A stretch of 64,000 nt of DNA from UBA5972 sp964588725 (GCA_964588725.1 CAZPQL010000004.1:14148-78147), one strand, 5' to 3'; numbered from the stretch's first letter, positions 35,032-44,807 are shown. Numbers and translations are program-made. The notes: a model not told the origin generated them from the letters alone.

Positions 35032-36066
35032 TCATGGAAATAGCGGGGCCATTTGCAGCCCCTGTGTTTCATCAAGCCCCAGCATCAGGTTGGCGTTTTG
35101 CACCGCCTGCCCGGACGAGCCTTTGGTCAGATTGTCAAGCGTCGCCACCACTGTGGCACGCCCCGGTAATCTATCCGCAACCACACCAATATGACAGAGA
35201 TTGGAGCCCTGCACATCGCTCATCGCGGGCATGTGACCAAATGGGAGCACATGAATAAATTTTTCGTCGTTGTAAGCCGCGCTTAGCGCATCATGCACTT
35301 GACTTGGATCGCCCATAACATAGCACGTCGCCAGAATGCCGCGATTGGCAGGCACCAGGTGCGGCGTGAACATGATTTTGACATCGCGCCCGGCAATGGC
35401 CGAAAATTCCTGATCAAACTCGCCGATATGGCGGTGTGTCCCGCCTTGTGCGTAACTCATCACGTCCTGTGCGCGTTCACCGAACAACATGTTCTGGTTC
35501 AAAGCCCGGCCCGCGCCGGATATGCCATTCTTGAGATCACAGATAATATCATCCAGATCAATGACTTGCGCTGAAATCAACGGGCGAATCGCGTATTGCA
35601 CCGTCGCAGCGTTGCACCCGGTGCCCGCCACAAGGCGCGCCGACGCAATCGCGTCGCGGTAAAATTCGGTCAGCCCGTAAACCGCCTCGGGCTGGATGTC
35701 CGGTGCGTCGTGGGGTCGGTTGTACCATTTTTCATACGCCGCCGGATCGCGCAGGCGAAAATCCGCACCAAGGTCGACGATTTTTACAGACTTGGGCAAC
35801 TCCCTGACGATGGCCTGCGAATGCCCGTGAGGCAAAGCGCAAAACACCAGATCAAGGTGCGAAAAGTCAATGTCGGCGATTTTTTGCAAGTGCGGCAAAT
35901 CCAGATGGCGCAAATGTGCGAACACGTCGGCCATGGGTTTGCCCGCGTTCCGTTCCCCCGAAAGAGCCATGATTTCCATGCCGTTGTGACCGGCAATCAG
36001 GCGGACCAGTTCGGCGCCTGTGTAACCGGACGCACCCAAAATTGCGATTTTTTTTGCCTGTGTCAT
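35032..36066 (-). CDS. argC: N-acetyl-gamma-glutamyl-phosphate reductase ArgC
   Basis: ArgC carries out the NADPH-dependent third step of arginine synthesis. The N-terminal Rossmann motif is ILGASGYTGAELVRL. The active-site cysteine is in VAGTGCNAATVQY at about residue 150, and the C-terminal domain has FTPHLVPANRGILATCY. Length is 344 aa. It is tightly linked to ccmE downstream. Confidence 0.95.
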   Translation of the reverse strand: MTQAKKIAILGASGYTGAELVRLIAGHNGMEIMALSGERNAGKPMADVFAHLRHLDLPHLQKIADIDFSHLDLVFCALPHGHSQAIVRELPKSVKIVDLGADFRLRDPAAYEKWYNRPHDAPDIQPEAVYGLTEFYRDAIASARLVAGTGCNAATVQYAIRPLISAQVIDLDDIICDLKNGISGAGRALNQNMLFGERAQDVMSYAQGGTHRHIGEFDQEFSAIAGRDVKIMFTPHLVPANRGILATCYVMGDPSQVHDALSAAYNDEKFIHVLPFGHMPAMSDVQGSNLCHIGVVADRLPGRATVVATLDNLTKGSSGQAVQNANLMLGLDETQGLQMAPLFP

Positions 36067-36129
36067 CTGGCGGGTCCGATTGCGGCGTTTGCGTTTCGGC
36101 GCTTTAGGCTATTTCAGGTGCGCGCGCAA

Positions 36130-36942
36130 TCACGCGGCGGTAAATTCGACTTTGCGCTTGAGCAGCGTAATGGCCTGCGTCGTCACCGCGTCCGCTTCGC
36201 CCGTGGTCAGATAGATCGTCTCGCCGCCCTGCCCGCGCAGCCCGCTGTGGCGATCAAGATAGTCCGCAAGACTTTTGGCAACGATTTCACCCTGAGGTAA
36301 AACGCGCACGTTTTCCCCAAGGGCGCTTTGAAAAATATCGTGCATCCACGGGTAATGCGTACACCCAAGAACGGCGGCGTCGGGGTGGGGCATGCGGCGC
36401 AACAATGCGGCGACATGCGAACGCACCAGGGCTTCGGCCAAGATCAGATCGCCGTCTTCCAGCGCGTCCACCAGACCACCACAGGGTTGTGCCTCCACGT
36501 CGACGCCGATAGCCCGGTACGCCAATTCACGGGGAAACGCACGGCTGGCCACGGTTGCAGGCGTGGCAAAAAGCGCCACATGTTTGACCGCCACTTCCCG
36601 TGGTGGTGAATTATCGCCCCAGCTGCGCTCGGACAGTGCCTCGATCATCGGCACAAAAACACCAAGCACACGCTTGTCTTTGGGAACCCAGTCTTCCTGC
36701 ATGCGGCGCAGCGCCACGGCAGACGCGGAATTGCACGCCAGCAGCACGAGATCACAGCCGGCGTCAAACAGACGCGAGCAACCCCGTGTCGTGAGGCGGT
36801 AAATATCTTCGGAATCGCGAACCCCGTAAGGGGCGTGTGCATTGTCGCCGTAATAGACCAGGGGCAAGTCGGGCATATGTTCACGGATCGCGGTATGCAC
36901 CGTCAATCCGCCCAGCCCGCTATCAAATATCCCGACGCCCAC
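36130..36942 (-). CDS. murI: Glutamate racemase MurI
   Basis: MurI makes D-glutamate for peptidoglycan. The 270-residue protein begins GIFDSGLGGLTV, has the catalytic cysteines in LLACNSAS (Cys70) and VLGCTHYPW (Cys194), and YYGDNAHAPYG between them. It starts 3 bases after the upstream acyltransferase stop, indicating one transcript. Confidence 0.95.
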   Translation of the reverse strand: MGVGIFDSGLGGLTVHTAIREHMPDLPLVYYGDNAHAPYGVRDSEDIYRLTTRGCSRLFDAGCDLVLLACNSASAVALRRMQEDWVPKDKRVLGVFVPMIEALSERSWGDNSPPREVAVKHVALFATPATVASRAFPRELAYRAIGVDVEAQPCGGLVDALEDGDLILAEALVRSHVAALLRRMPHPDAAVLGCTHYPWMHDIFQSALGENVRVLPQGEIVAKSLADYLDRHSGLRGQGGETIYLTTGEADAVTTQAITLLKRKVEFTAA

Positions 36943-36945
36943 GGT

Positions 36946-37845
36946 CTAAAAGTCCTTGCCGTAAATGTTGCAATTCACCGGTTCGGGCGACAGCGCATAG
37001 GTCTGACGGCGCAGATATTCCATCATCGCGGCGGGATCGGAGGCGTGCTTTTGCAACTGATTGCGCGCCAGCGGTTCACCGACCGCAATGCGCACGGGTG
37101 CGCCTACACGCCGTTTGAATTCCTTGATCAAAAGAGCCGTGCGCAGCGTGAGGTTCAAATGCCCGCACATCTGAAACAGCCGCGAATTGCTGCCTTCAAA
37201 ATAGATCGGCACCACGGTTGCGCCCGATTTGGCGATCATTTTGGCGGTAAACGTGCGCCAGCCCGGGTCCATGGGCACGCCAAACGGGCGCCGTGAGCTT
37301 GAAACGGAACCGCCGGGGAAAATACCGATGGCCCCGCCTTGCCCCAGGTAATTCAGCGCCGTTTTGCGTGTTTGCAGGTTCAATTTTAACGCTGCGCGGT
37401 CTTCGTCAAAGCTGATCGGCAGGATCACCTTGTTGATGTCTTCGGCTTTCTGAAAAATACGATGGGCCAGAATGCGAAAATCGTCGCGGGTTTGGGACAG
37501 AATACTGCCCATCATCAAACCATCCAGAATACCGTAAGGGTGGTTTGATATCAAAATCAGCGGCCCCGTGCGGGGGATATTGTCCAGCGACCCGGACATC
37601 AGTTCAAGTGTCAGATCGTACCGTTCGGTCATCACTTTCCAAAAATCGCGATCTGGCGTGATTTCGTTTTCGTATCCTTTGGCGCGTCTGATCAGGCGCA
37701 ACCGTCCCGTGGCATTTTCGACCGCACGGATCATGATCCGGCCACGCCGTGTCTTGGCGGTTGTCGAATAGCTGATGTCGCGCACTACCGCGCTGTGTTT
37801 GCCCATTGCCTGCGGTCCCGTGGAACTTTGTTCAAGACTCAACAT
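36946..37845 (-). CDS. Lysophospholipid acyltransferase (PlsC-like) family protein
   Basis: The protein has the acyltransferase motif I as NHPYGILD (Asn101, His102, Asp108) and a motif III of IFPGGS at 175-180 where most members have FPEGT. The missing glutamate is unusual, but is seen, as I recall, in a clade of hemolysin-like acyltransferases. There is no obvious membrane helix at the N-terminus. Substrate is not known; a role in membrane or ornithine lipid remodelling is possible. A second PlsC-like gene is at 47607. Confidence 0.82.
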   Translation of the reverse strand: MLSLEQSSTGPQAMGKHSAVVRDISYSTTAKTRRGRIMIRAVENATGRLRLIRRAKGYENEITPDRDFWKVMTERYDLTLELMSGSLDNIPRTGPLILISNHPYGILDGLMMGSILSQTRDDFRILAHRIFQKAEDINKVILPISFDEDRAALKLNLQTRKTALNYLGQGGAIGIFPGGSVSSSRRPFGVPMDPGWRTFTAKMIAKSGATVVPIYFEGSNSRLFQMCGHLNLTLRTALLIKEFKRRVGAPVRIAVGEPLARNQLQKHASDPAAMMEYLRRQTYALSPEPVNCNIYGKDF

Positions 37846-37875
37846 CAGATAGTTAACAAAGGCTGAAATATCCAG

Positions 37876-38607
37876 CTATATTCCTGCGTCGTTTTGGTAC
37901 AGCACGTCGCCGTGGCGTGGCACCCGAAAATAGGCGTGCGACACCAATCTAAATCCTGCTGCTCTGAAATGCGCATCAAGGTCCTCGAACCGCGCACCGC
38001 CCTGATAGGTTTCAAAACGCGAAACCTCGCATTTGCAAAAGGCAAAACTGCGCAGCAGATCACCCAAGCCGCTGAGCACCGACATTTCGTGCCCCTGTAC
38101 GTCGACCACAAGCATCGCTCGGCTAAACTCTGCCACCGAAACACCGTGCGCGCGCAAAATATCGGGCAGGGTTTTTGTTTGCATTTCCAGCACTTCGCCG
38201 GTTTCGCGCACTTGCGCGAACCGCGCTTTCATGGCGTCCGACGCCAGGTAGACAGAACTTGACGACCCGTCGCCTATAAAGCGGTTGAACCCCAGTGTTT
38301 CGCCTTGGCGTGCTGACACCAGCGCGCAATCGCACAGGTGACGTGTTGCGCCACCATTACGGTCTTTCAGGATTTTTTGCAACTGTGCGAACGTGTCGGG
38401 GTCGGCTTCTATCCATAAAACCGTTCGCGCACCAAGGTTTTCGTAATAAGCGGCATCTTCGGCAAAGTGCGCCCCAACGTGCACAATCAGGTCTATCGGG
38501 GCATTGCGTTCGACCACCCGCTGATACGCCGAGCTTTTGATATACTTGCGCCAGCGCGCGGGCGTTTTGCGCTTGACCCAATGTTCTATCGATTTGCCAA
38601 ATCTCAT
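37876..38607 (-). CDS. FkbM family methyltransferase
   Basis: The 243-residue protein has the FkbM SAM-binding pattern: LIVHVGAHFAEDAAYYENLG, then VLWIEADPDTF and, later, LVVDVQGHEMSVLSGLG. FkbM proteins O-methylate sugars or other small molecules. Next to a glycan/lipid-linked run of genes, polysaccharide or lipid modification is plausible but not shown. It lies 75 bases after the DedA fusion gene and 30 bases before the acyltransferase. Confidence 0.85.
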   Translation of the reverse strand: MRFGKSIEHWVKRKTPARWRKYIKSSAYQRVVERNAPIDLIVHVGAHFAEDAAYYENLGARTVLWIEADPDTFAQLQKILKDRNGGATRHLCDCALVSARQGETLGFNRFIGDGSSSSVYLASDAMKARFAQVRETGEVLEMQTKTLPDILRAHGVSVAEFSRAMLVVDVQGHEMSVLSGLGDLLRSFAFCKCEVSRFETYQGGARFEDLDAHFRAAGFRLVSHAYFRVPRHGDVLYQNDAGI

Positions 38608-38682
38608 GCCGTGCCATTCACCCGATAAAATACAAAAAGTCCAGCGTATAGCTGACCGACGCCCGGTAAGAGGGTAACCTCA

Positions 38683-40776
38683 TCAGTTTCCAACATCCAA
38701 AAGCACAGCCCAACCGTCCGTAAAAAACAGATCACCGGTCATATTTGTGCCCATCGACGGCGTCAGCAATCGCACGCGTCGCGTATCACCTTTTATTCCG
38801 ACGCCTGTCAGTGCCTTTACCAGCAAATCACGTTCGGCGTCGATATTTGGCGCAATGTGATGCGTCAGACCCCATTTCAGGCGGTCATCAAAACTGGCGG
38901 TGCCGACAAAAATTGTTTTTCCGTCCCGGGTTTCATAACCGCTGTTCCAGAATCTTGCGTGGTGCCGCTCGCGTATGCTGACGTCACCGGTCTGGCGCTC
39001 GAACGCGAAATCATGAGGTCGCCCACGCCAGAACGATGGCGTAACCGGCGCGTTCCGGTAAGGCAGTCCAAGCCATGCCGCTGCCGCTGCATGCGACAAC
39101 GTTCTGCCTCCGGGGTCGTCCGCCAAAACCCAGTCCGTCTTGGAAAACAACCCAAGAAACTGTGATTCATCGCGGACAAGAATAATTATGCTGATGGGTT
39201 GTTGCACCCGTCCGGTCAGGGTTTCAGAATAAATGCTGATGCGTTCATCTGCCAACGCTTGCTCTACACTTGTATCCAGAGTTTCAGGCGCAACTGCCCT
39301 TATGAACATCCGCTCCGGCTGATATGTGGTGACCACCAGAACAGCTGCCAGCACTGTTACGAAAGAAACCGCGTATCCGGTCTTTCGTGCTGTTCCGCCG
39401 GGAATTTGACCCAAGTTTACGGGTGATTTGTTGTGGCGCCACTCTAAGAACCACGCACCTGCAAAAGCCCATAAAGCCCCTACCAGATATCCGTTCAACA
39501 CGTCGGATAGATAATGCTCTACCAAATACAAGCGGCTGAGGCCGATCAAAAAAATCACGCTGCTTCCAATTAACAGGGATAATATCGGGGGGGCCAATTT
39601 CTGGCGCATGACGAAATATGTCAGCAGCCCGAAAAACGCAAAACTTACGGCGGCATGACCGCTGGGAAAAGAATAACTGCTTTCGGCATAAACGGCAATT
39701 TCGGGGCGCGGTCGGGCAAACAAAAGCTTGAGAACAAATACCGTTGTTTGATTGCCGACAAGCACGACCCACAAAACCGGCACCATCCACATGCGCGCGG
39801 TAACGCCCATGGCCACCGAAACGCCAAGCGCAAGCACTCCAATGGTTTTCCAATATCCAAGTGCCGTGACATAGGTAAAAAATGACACCAAAGTCGGATC
39901 ACGAAATGCGAAAAATAGATTGGCAAGGCGAATATCGGTCAGGGCGACGGTGTCGTTCAGGATAAACTCCAGTATCGATCCAGCCAGAAGTGCGCCAAAA
40001 TAAAAGAAAGATACCGCGAACAAACTGCTTGGAAGGCCGGCAAAACTGGTCAGAGACACCCGATGCGCCAGAAAACGAAAGCTGCGCGGATGCCGGGCAA
40101 CGAGTGCGCGGAACTCGGGATTATCGCCGATCGATCCACCGACCGAGCGCGCGATCGAAACAAAAAACGGCACCATGCGGCGCAGCCTGACCGCAAGAAA
40201 CCAAATTAAAACAAGCGCTACGACCAAGACCAACGAGAACAATCCAAGACGCGTCACGGCAGTGGAAATAAGATCAAGTGCCGAACCAAAGAAATACCCG
40301 ACCAGTAACAGAACCAAAGCGTACGCAAAGCCGCCGATAATGTTCCAAATAACAAACCTGCGTGGGGGCATTTCCGTAATCCCCGCGATCAGCGGTACAA
40401 ACGCCCCCATGGGAACAAACCGGCCAATCAATAGTCCAAAGGCACCGAATTTGTCGAAAAACCCACGGCTGCGCTCCAAAGCGGTTTGCGGCACAAATCT
40501 GGTTTTGCTGCTCATCCAACTCTGTGAACGCCGCCCGAGCCGGTAGCTGATTTCGGCCCCCAGTGTGTCGGCAATCCCTACAAACCAGATCATGTCGCCA
40601 AGGTCATAAACGCCCTGTGCCGCCAAAGCACCGGCAAGAACCACAAAAGCGGTGGCCGGACTCAGCGCGCTGGTTAGTGCAAACCCCTGCAAGAAAACAA
40701 AAAATGCCAATACCCAATAGCCCCAAATCCCCAGAGACTGAAACGACGGGAGTATGTGGTCTACGAATGTTTGCAT
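38683..40776 (-). CDS. DedA - PAP2 phosphatase - LssY-type fusion protein
   Basis: Three parts are visible. Residues 1-200 are a DedA (SNARE-associated) membrane domain with RFVPMGAFVPLIAG. Residues 290-440 are a type 2 phosphatidic acid phosphatase with KLLFARPRP (350-358), PSGH (371-374) and SRLYLVEHYLSD (414-425). Residues about 480-690 are a periplasmic LssY C-terminal domain with WVLADDP and RRVRLLTPSMGTN. About 11-13 membrane helices are expected. DedA proteins are linked to lipid carrier flipping and PAP2 proteins to undecaprenyl pyrophosphate dephosphorylation, so one polypeptide may recycle carrier lipid. The full combination is known in databases; its role is untested as far as I know. 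Confidence 0.88.
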   Translation of the reverse strand: MQTFVDHILPSFQSLGIWGYWVLAFFVFLQGFALTSALSPATAFVVLAGALAAQGVYDLGDMIWFVGIADTLGAEISYRLGRRSQSWMSSKTRFVPQTALERSRGFFDKFGAFGLLIGRFVPMGAFVPLIAGITEMPPRRFVIWNIIGGFAYALVLLLVGYFFGSALDLISTAVTRLGLFSLVLVVALVLIWFLAVRLRRMVPFFVSIARSVGGSIGDNPEFRALVARHPRSFRFLAHRVSLTSFAGLPSSLFAVSFFYFGALLAGSILEFILNDTVALTDIRLANLFFAFRDPTLVSFFTYVTALGYWKTIGVLALGVSVAMGVTARMWMVPVLWVVLVGNQTTVFVLKLLFARPRPEIAVYAESSYSFPSGHAAVSFAFFGLLTYFVMRQKLAPPILSLLIGSSVIFLIGLSRLYLVEHYLSDVLNGYLVGALWAFAGAWFLEWRHNKSPVNLGQIPGGTARKTGYAVSFVTVLAAVLVVTTYQPERMFIRAVAPETLDTSVEQALADERISIYSETLTGRVQQPISIIILVRDESQFLGLFSKTDWVLADDPGGRTLSHAAAAAWLGLPYRNAPVTPSFWRGRPHDFAFERQTGDVSIRERHHARFWNSGYETRDGKTIFVGTASFDDRLKWGLTHHIAPNIDAERDLLVKALTGVGIKGDTRRVRLLTPSMGTNMTGDLFFTDGWAVLLDVGN

Positions 40777-40878
40777 TTGATTCGGCTACGCTGATATGGT
40801 CACAAATTCAGCCAACCCGACACCGCAAAAGGGCCGCCCGACCGCGACCCATTTGATTTTCCTGCAGTATCCAATTCA

Positions 40879-41370
40879 TCAGCGTTTAGAGAACTGGAAG
40901 CTGCGGCGCGCTTTGCGCTTGCCGTATTTCTTGCGTTCTACCACGCGGCTGTCGCGGGTCAAAAAGCCGGCGGCTTTCAGCGCACCGCGAAGAGACGGCT
41001 CGTAAAGTTGCAGGGCTTTGGATATGCCGTGCTTGACCGCACCGGCCTGCCCTGACAGACCACCACCCTTGACCGTGGCATTGACGTCGAATTCACCGGA
41101 CACACCGGCCACTTCGAACGGCTGACGCAAAACCATTTGCAGCACCGGACGGGCAAAATATTTGTCCATTTCGCGGCCATTCACTGTTACTTTGCCCGAA
41201 CCCGGACGAATCCATACCCGCGCCACCGCATCTTTGCGTTTGCCGGTGGCATAGGAACGTCCCAGATCATCGCGCTGGGGTTCGCGCTGAGTCGCTGTCG
41301 CGACGCCCGCGTCCTCGGCCACTGCGACCACATCTTTCAAATCTTCCAGAGTATTGATTTCATCACTCAT
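40879..41370 (-). CDS. rpsI: Ribosomal protein uS9 (RpsI)
   Basis: The 163-residue product has an alphaproteobacterial N-terminal extension of about 35 residues, then YATGKRKDAVARVWI, QVVLRQPFEV-like core VLQMVLRQPFEV, GGLSGQAGAVKHGISKAL, and the basic tail KKYGKRKARRSFQFSKR that reaches the P-site tRNA. It follows rplM by 2 bases. Confidence 0.97.
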   Translation of the reverse strand: MSDEINTLEDLKDVVAVAEDAGVATATQREPQRDDLGRSYATGKRKDAVARVWIRPGSGKVTVNGREMDKYFARPVLQMVLRQPFEVAGVSGEFDVNATVKGGGLSGQAGAVKHGISKALQLYEPSLRGALKAAGFLTRDSRVVERKKYGKRKARRSFQFSKR

Positions 41371-41372
41371 GA

Positions 41373-41837
41373 TCAGGCGCTCCGGGTGTTTTTACTATTC
41401 ATGGACGCGACGTCCAGAACCGTGGGGTTTTGCGCTTCGTGCGGGTGCGCGGCACCGGCATAAACGCGAAGATTGGTCAATTGCTGGCGCGACAGCGGTC
41501 CGCCCGGCAACATCCTTTTGACAGCTTTTGTGATGACACGTTCGGGAAAACGGCCCTCAAGTATCTGGCCCGCAGTGCGTTGTTTGATGCCGCCGGGATG
41601 ACCGGTGTGCCAGTAATAAATTTTGTCGCTGCGCTTTTTACCGGTCAGTTGGATTTTATCGGCATTGATCACGATGATATTGTCGCCCATATCCATGTGC
41701 GGTGTAAACGTGGCTTTGTGTTTGCCGCGCAGCCGCGCCGCAATGATCGACGCCAGACGCCCCAGAACGACGCCGGTTGCGTCGATGAGGATCCAGCTTT
41801 TGTCGATATCCGCAGGTGTCGCCGTAAAGGTTTTCAT
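41373..41837 (-). CDS. rplM: Ribosomal protein uL13 (RplM)
   Basis: The 154-residue protein carries WILIDATGVVLGRLAS, the GDNIIVINADKIQLTGKK core and RMLPGGPLSRQQLTNLRVYAG. It is the first gene of the rplM-rpsI operon. A TTGACG element at 41918-41923 on the minus strand may be the -35 box of its promoter. Confidence 0.97.
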   Translation of the reverse strand: MKTFTATPADIDKSWILIDATGVVLGRLASIIAARLRGKHKATFTPHMDMGDNIIVINADKIQLTGKKRSDKIYYWHTGHPGGIKQRTAGQILEGRFPERVITKAVKRMLPGGPLSRQQLTNLRVYAGAAHPHEAQNPTVLDVASMNSKNTRSA

Positions 41838-41895
41838 GTGTTCACCTCACTTGTGCCTGAGCGTATCGCAGGCGGTGTTGTTCATTTCACCGGCG

Positions 41896-41923
41896 GGTCT
41901 AAGGATTTACAGGATGGCGTCAA
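41896..41923 (-). promoter_or_regulatory. Candidate rplM-rpsI promoter
   Basis: Minus-strand TTGACG (41923-41918) is followed after 15-16 bases by TTAGAC or TAGACC, about 60 bases before the rplM start. The spacing is slightly short; only the -35 element is strong. Confidence 0.35.
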
Positions 41924-41990
41924 GGCTGGATTGTTATATTTAACTGTGTTATATCAATGACTTATAAATAAGGTATAATAATACCCCCAA

Positions 41991-42413
41991 CTATGGGCCA
42001 CTTTGCGGCAACGCATAAGTCAGATTGGCGCGCGCTACGGGGTCTGCCGTACCATTGGAATACAGGTGCACTTCGCCGACGCACAGACTGCGTCCCAGTT
42101 TCAGCACCCGCGCTTTGGCGCTTAGCGTTGACAGTCCGGGCTTGCGCATGAAATCGATGGAGCAATTGGTCGTTACCGCCAGCGCCTGCGGCCCGATGCG
42201 CGACAGCACCAACAGGTACATGGTCACATCAACCAGCGCGAACATGGTTGGTCCCGACACCGTGCCGCCCGGGCGAATATGGCTGTCGTCGACATCCATC
42301 GACACAGTAATGCCGTCCATAGACAGCGCGTCGATGCGATATCCATCGCCCGCTTGTGGAAATTCGGCAGTCGTAAATGCCGCCAGCGCTGCTCCATCCA
42401 TCTTCAATGTCAT
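41991..42413 (-). CDS. PaaI-like hot-dog thioesterase
   Basis: The 140-residue single-domain protein has the hot-dog pattern HIRPGGTVSGPTMFALVDVTMY, where other family members have RPGGTVSGP and an Asp/Gly-rich active site, then NCSIDFMRKP and KARVLKLGRSLCVGEVHLY. It probably hydrolyses acyl- or aryl-CoA. I chose the ATG at 42413. It is divergent from a crotonase gene, so both may serve the same acyl-CoA pathway; that is inference. Confidence 0.87.
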   Translation of the reverse strand: MTLKMDGAALAAFTTAEFPQAGDGYRIDALSMDGITVSMDVDDSHIRPGGTVSGPTMFALVDVTMYLLVLSRIGPQALAVTTNCSIDFMRKPGLSTLSAKARVLKLGRSLCVGEVHLYSNGTADPVARANLTYALPQSGP

Positions 42414-42484
42414 TTTGGACCTTTCACAACACCGGCGCACCCCGTAAGCTCGCCCATACACCAGTCAAACACGGGCCGCGTCAA

Positions 42485-43276
42485 ATGAATGAAATCCCGC
42501 TCAAGCGTCAGATTGCGCAGAATATCGCAACTTTGACAATGAACACACCCGAAAATCTGAACGCGCTGTCAGACGAAATGTTACAGGCACTTCAGGACGC
42601 TTTTGACGAAATAGCACAGCTCAAGGATATCCGCGCCGTGATTATTAGGGGTGCGGGCAAGGCATTTTGCGCCGGACATGATTTGCGCGAGCTGACCAAC
42701 GGGCGGCAAGCCGAGGACGGAGGACATGGTTATTTTGTCGACGTTTTCAAACGCTGCACCAAAATGATGACCACCATACGGGCGCTGCCGCAACCTGTTA
42801 TTGCGCAGGTGCACGGTATTGCCACGGCCGCCGGTTGCCAGCTGGTCGCCAGTTGCGACATGGCGGTGGCGGCGTCGGGTACGCGCTTTGGCGTCAATGG
42901 CGTCAATATCGGTCTGTTCTGCTCAACGCCCATGGTGGCTCTGTCGCGCAATGTGCCCACCAAAAAAGCCTTTGAAATGCTGACGACGGGCGATTTTGTC
43001 CAAGCCGAAGAAGCGCGCGACATTGGATTGATCAACCGCGTCGTCCCACTTGATTTGCTGGAAACGGAAACCCGCGCACTGGCCCAAACTGTGGCGTCAA
43101 AATTGGGCGCGGCAGTCAAGATTGGCAAACACGCCTATTACCGGCAACTCGAAATGAACATCCAGGACGCTTACACTTTCACCGGCGACGTTATGGCAGA
43201 AAATTTATTGTTCGAGCAAACCATTAAAGGTCTGGACGCGTTCATGAACAAACGCCCGCCGGAGTGGGATCAATAA
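42485..43276 (+). CDS. Enoyl-CoA hydratase family protein (ECHDC3-like)
   Basis: This 263-residue crotonase has GAGKAFCAGHDLREL and HGIATAAGCQLVASCDMAVA as oxyanion-hole segments, and GVNIGLFCSTPMVALSRN. The last segment lacks the usual catalytic second acidic residue (G-L-F-C-S instead of G-x-x-P-[DE]xG), as in ECHDC3-type proteins whose activity is unclear. I chose the ATG at 42485; the longer frame to 42377 runs into the divergent thioesterase. Confidence 0.88.
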   Translation: MNEIPLKRQIAQNIATLTMNTPENLNALSDEMLQALQDAFDEIAQLKDIRAVIIRGAGKAFCAGHDLRELTNGRQAEDGGHGYFVDVFKRCTKMMTTIRALPQPVIAQVHGIATAAGCQLVASCDMAVAASGTRFGVNGVNIGLFCSTPMVALSRNVPTKKAFEMLTTGDFVQAEEARDIGLINRVVPLDLLETETRALAQTVASKLGAAVKIGKHAYYRQLEMNIQDAYTFTGDVMAENLLFEQTIKGLDAFMNKRPPEWDQ

Positions 43277-43316
43277 ATTCAGGGCTACTTTTTTTGCGCA
43301 AACTCTTATCTGCGCC

Positions 43317-44798
43317 CTACAACGCGTAAAGACCGCTGAATTTCTGCTCCAGATAGGCCAAAAGCGGCGCCTCGCTGACACCCCGGCCGGCCGCCTTTTC
43401 GATCACCTCGCGCGGCTGATAAAGCCCGCCAAACTGCTGAACATTTTCGCGCAACCACGCGGTGGCGCCAGCGGTTTCCCCCCGTGCCAGATCGTTTTCC
43501 AGCTCCGGCACATTGGTTTTCAGCGCCTCAAACAGACAGCCCGCGTAAATATTCCCCAGTGAATAGGTCGGGAAATAACCAAACAGCCCGACCGACCAAT
43601 GCACGTCCTGCAACACCCCGTTTGACGCCTTGTCGACCGGATAGCCGAAATCGGCGGCGAAACGGTCGTTCCAGGCGGCTTCCAGATCATACACCTGCAG
43701 ATCACCAGAAATCAGCGCGCGTTCCAGATCAAAACGCAGCATGACGTGTAGGTTATACTGAACCTCGTCGGATTCGGTGCGGATATAACCGGCGGAAACC
43801 GCGTTCACCAACAAGGTGAATTCGTCCTCGTTCGCGATGCCGAAATCGCCAAAACGGTCAACCATTCGCCCAAACAACCACCCGCAGAACGCCCGCGAGC
43901 GCCCCAGTTGATTTTCATAAATCCGGCTTTGGCTTTCGTGCACACCCATCGACACGCCGCGCCCGAGTGGCGTCAAAAGGTATGCCTTATCAATGCTTTG
44001 CTCGTAACAAGAATGCCCCACCTCGTGAATCGTCGAATAGAAACAGTTGAACGGATTGCGCACATCCACCCGCGTGGTAATGCGGGTGTCGGTGCCGCTG
44101 CCCGACGAAAAGGGATGCACGGCTTTATCCAGTCGTCCGCGCGCCCAGTCATAGCCAAGCGCACCGGCCAGCTCGCGCGACAGCGCCATCTGGATATCTT
44201 CGGCAAAGTCGAAATCAAGCTTCGGCGCGGTCACTCCCGACTCCTTGATCCGCGCCCGCAGATCTACCAGTCCCGGGCGCAGGCGGCCAAATATGTCGTC
44301 AAGACGGCTGCCGGTCATGTCAGGTTCATACCCGTCAAGCAGCGCGTCATAAAGATCGCCACCTTCTGCCAGCGCCGCTGCCTGCTGCCGGGCCAGATCG
44401 AGCACCTCGCGCAGCGTTGGCGCGAAAGCGGCAAAATCGTCCGCCGCACGCGCATCTGCCCAAATCCCCTGCGCCTTTGACGTCAGTTTCGCCAGCGCCG
44501 CCGCCAAATCGGCAGGAATTTTAGTGCTGCGCGCGAAAGACCGCCGGATATGGCGCAAATTCGCCTGTGCGGTGGCGTCCAGACTGGTGTCGTCGATCGC
44601 CGCCAGCCAGTCGCCGATTTGCGGGTCAACACGGCGTGCGTGCATGGTGCTGGCCAGGGCGCCGGACCATTCGGCGCGCTGCGCGGACGCGCCTCTGGGC
44701 ATCATGGTTTCCTGATCCCAGCCAAGCAGGCCGGATATCTGCCCCAGCGCCGTGGTCTGTTTCACATGCGCCATCAGCGCGGCATAAGGCTCAGACAT
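43317..44798 (-). CDS. M32 family carboxypeptidase Taq
   Basis: Zinc carboxypeptidase with broad C-terminal residue preference. The 493-residue length is normal. The metal motif HEVGHSCYEQ carries HExxH, and the downstream glutamate lies in GVHESQSRIYENQLGRS, both as in the family (where HEAGHA is commoner). No signal peptide, so probably cytoplasmic. It is 9 bases downstream of ctaA. Confidence 0.93.
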   Translation of the reverse strand: MSEPYAALMAHVKQTTALGQISGLLGWDQETMMPRGASAQRAEWSGALASTMHARRVDPQIGDWLAAIDDTSLDATAQANLRHIRRSFARSTKIPADLAAALAKLTSKAQGIWADARAADDFAAFAPTLREVLDLARQQAAALAEGGDLYDALLDGYEPDMTGSRLDDIFGRLRPGLVDLRARIKESGVTAPKLDFDFAEDIQMALSRELAGALGYDWARGRLDKAVHPFSSGSGTDTRITTRVDVRNPFNCFYSTIHEVGHSCYEQSIDKAYLLTPLGRGVSMGVHESQSRIYENQLGRSRAFCGWLFGRMVDRFGDFGIANEDEFTLLVNAVSAGYIRTESDEVQYNLHVMLRFDLERALISGDLQVYDLEAAWNDRFAADFGYPVDKASNGVLQDVHWSVGLFGYFPTYSLGNIYAGCLFEALKTNVPELENDLARGETAGATAWLRENVQQFGGLYQPREVIEKAAGRGVSEAPLLAYLEQKFSGLYAL

Positions 44799-44807
44799 GT
44801 CGGGGTC

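Noticed and set aside
36946..37845. Inactive acyltransferase because motif III is FPGGS instead of FPEGT
   Set aside because: The NHxxxxD motif is intact and the change may be typical of a clade, so loss of activity is not supported by sequence alone.
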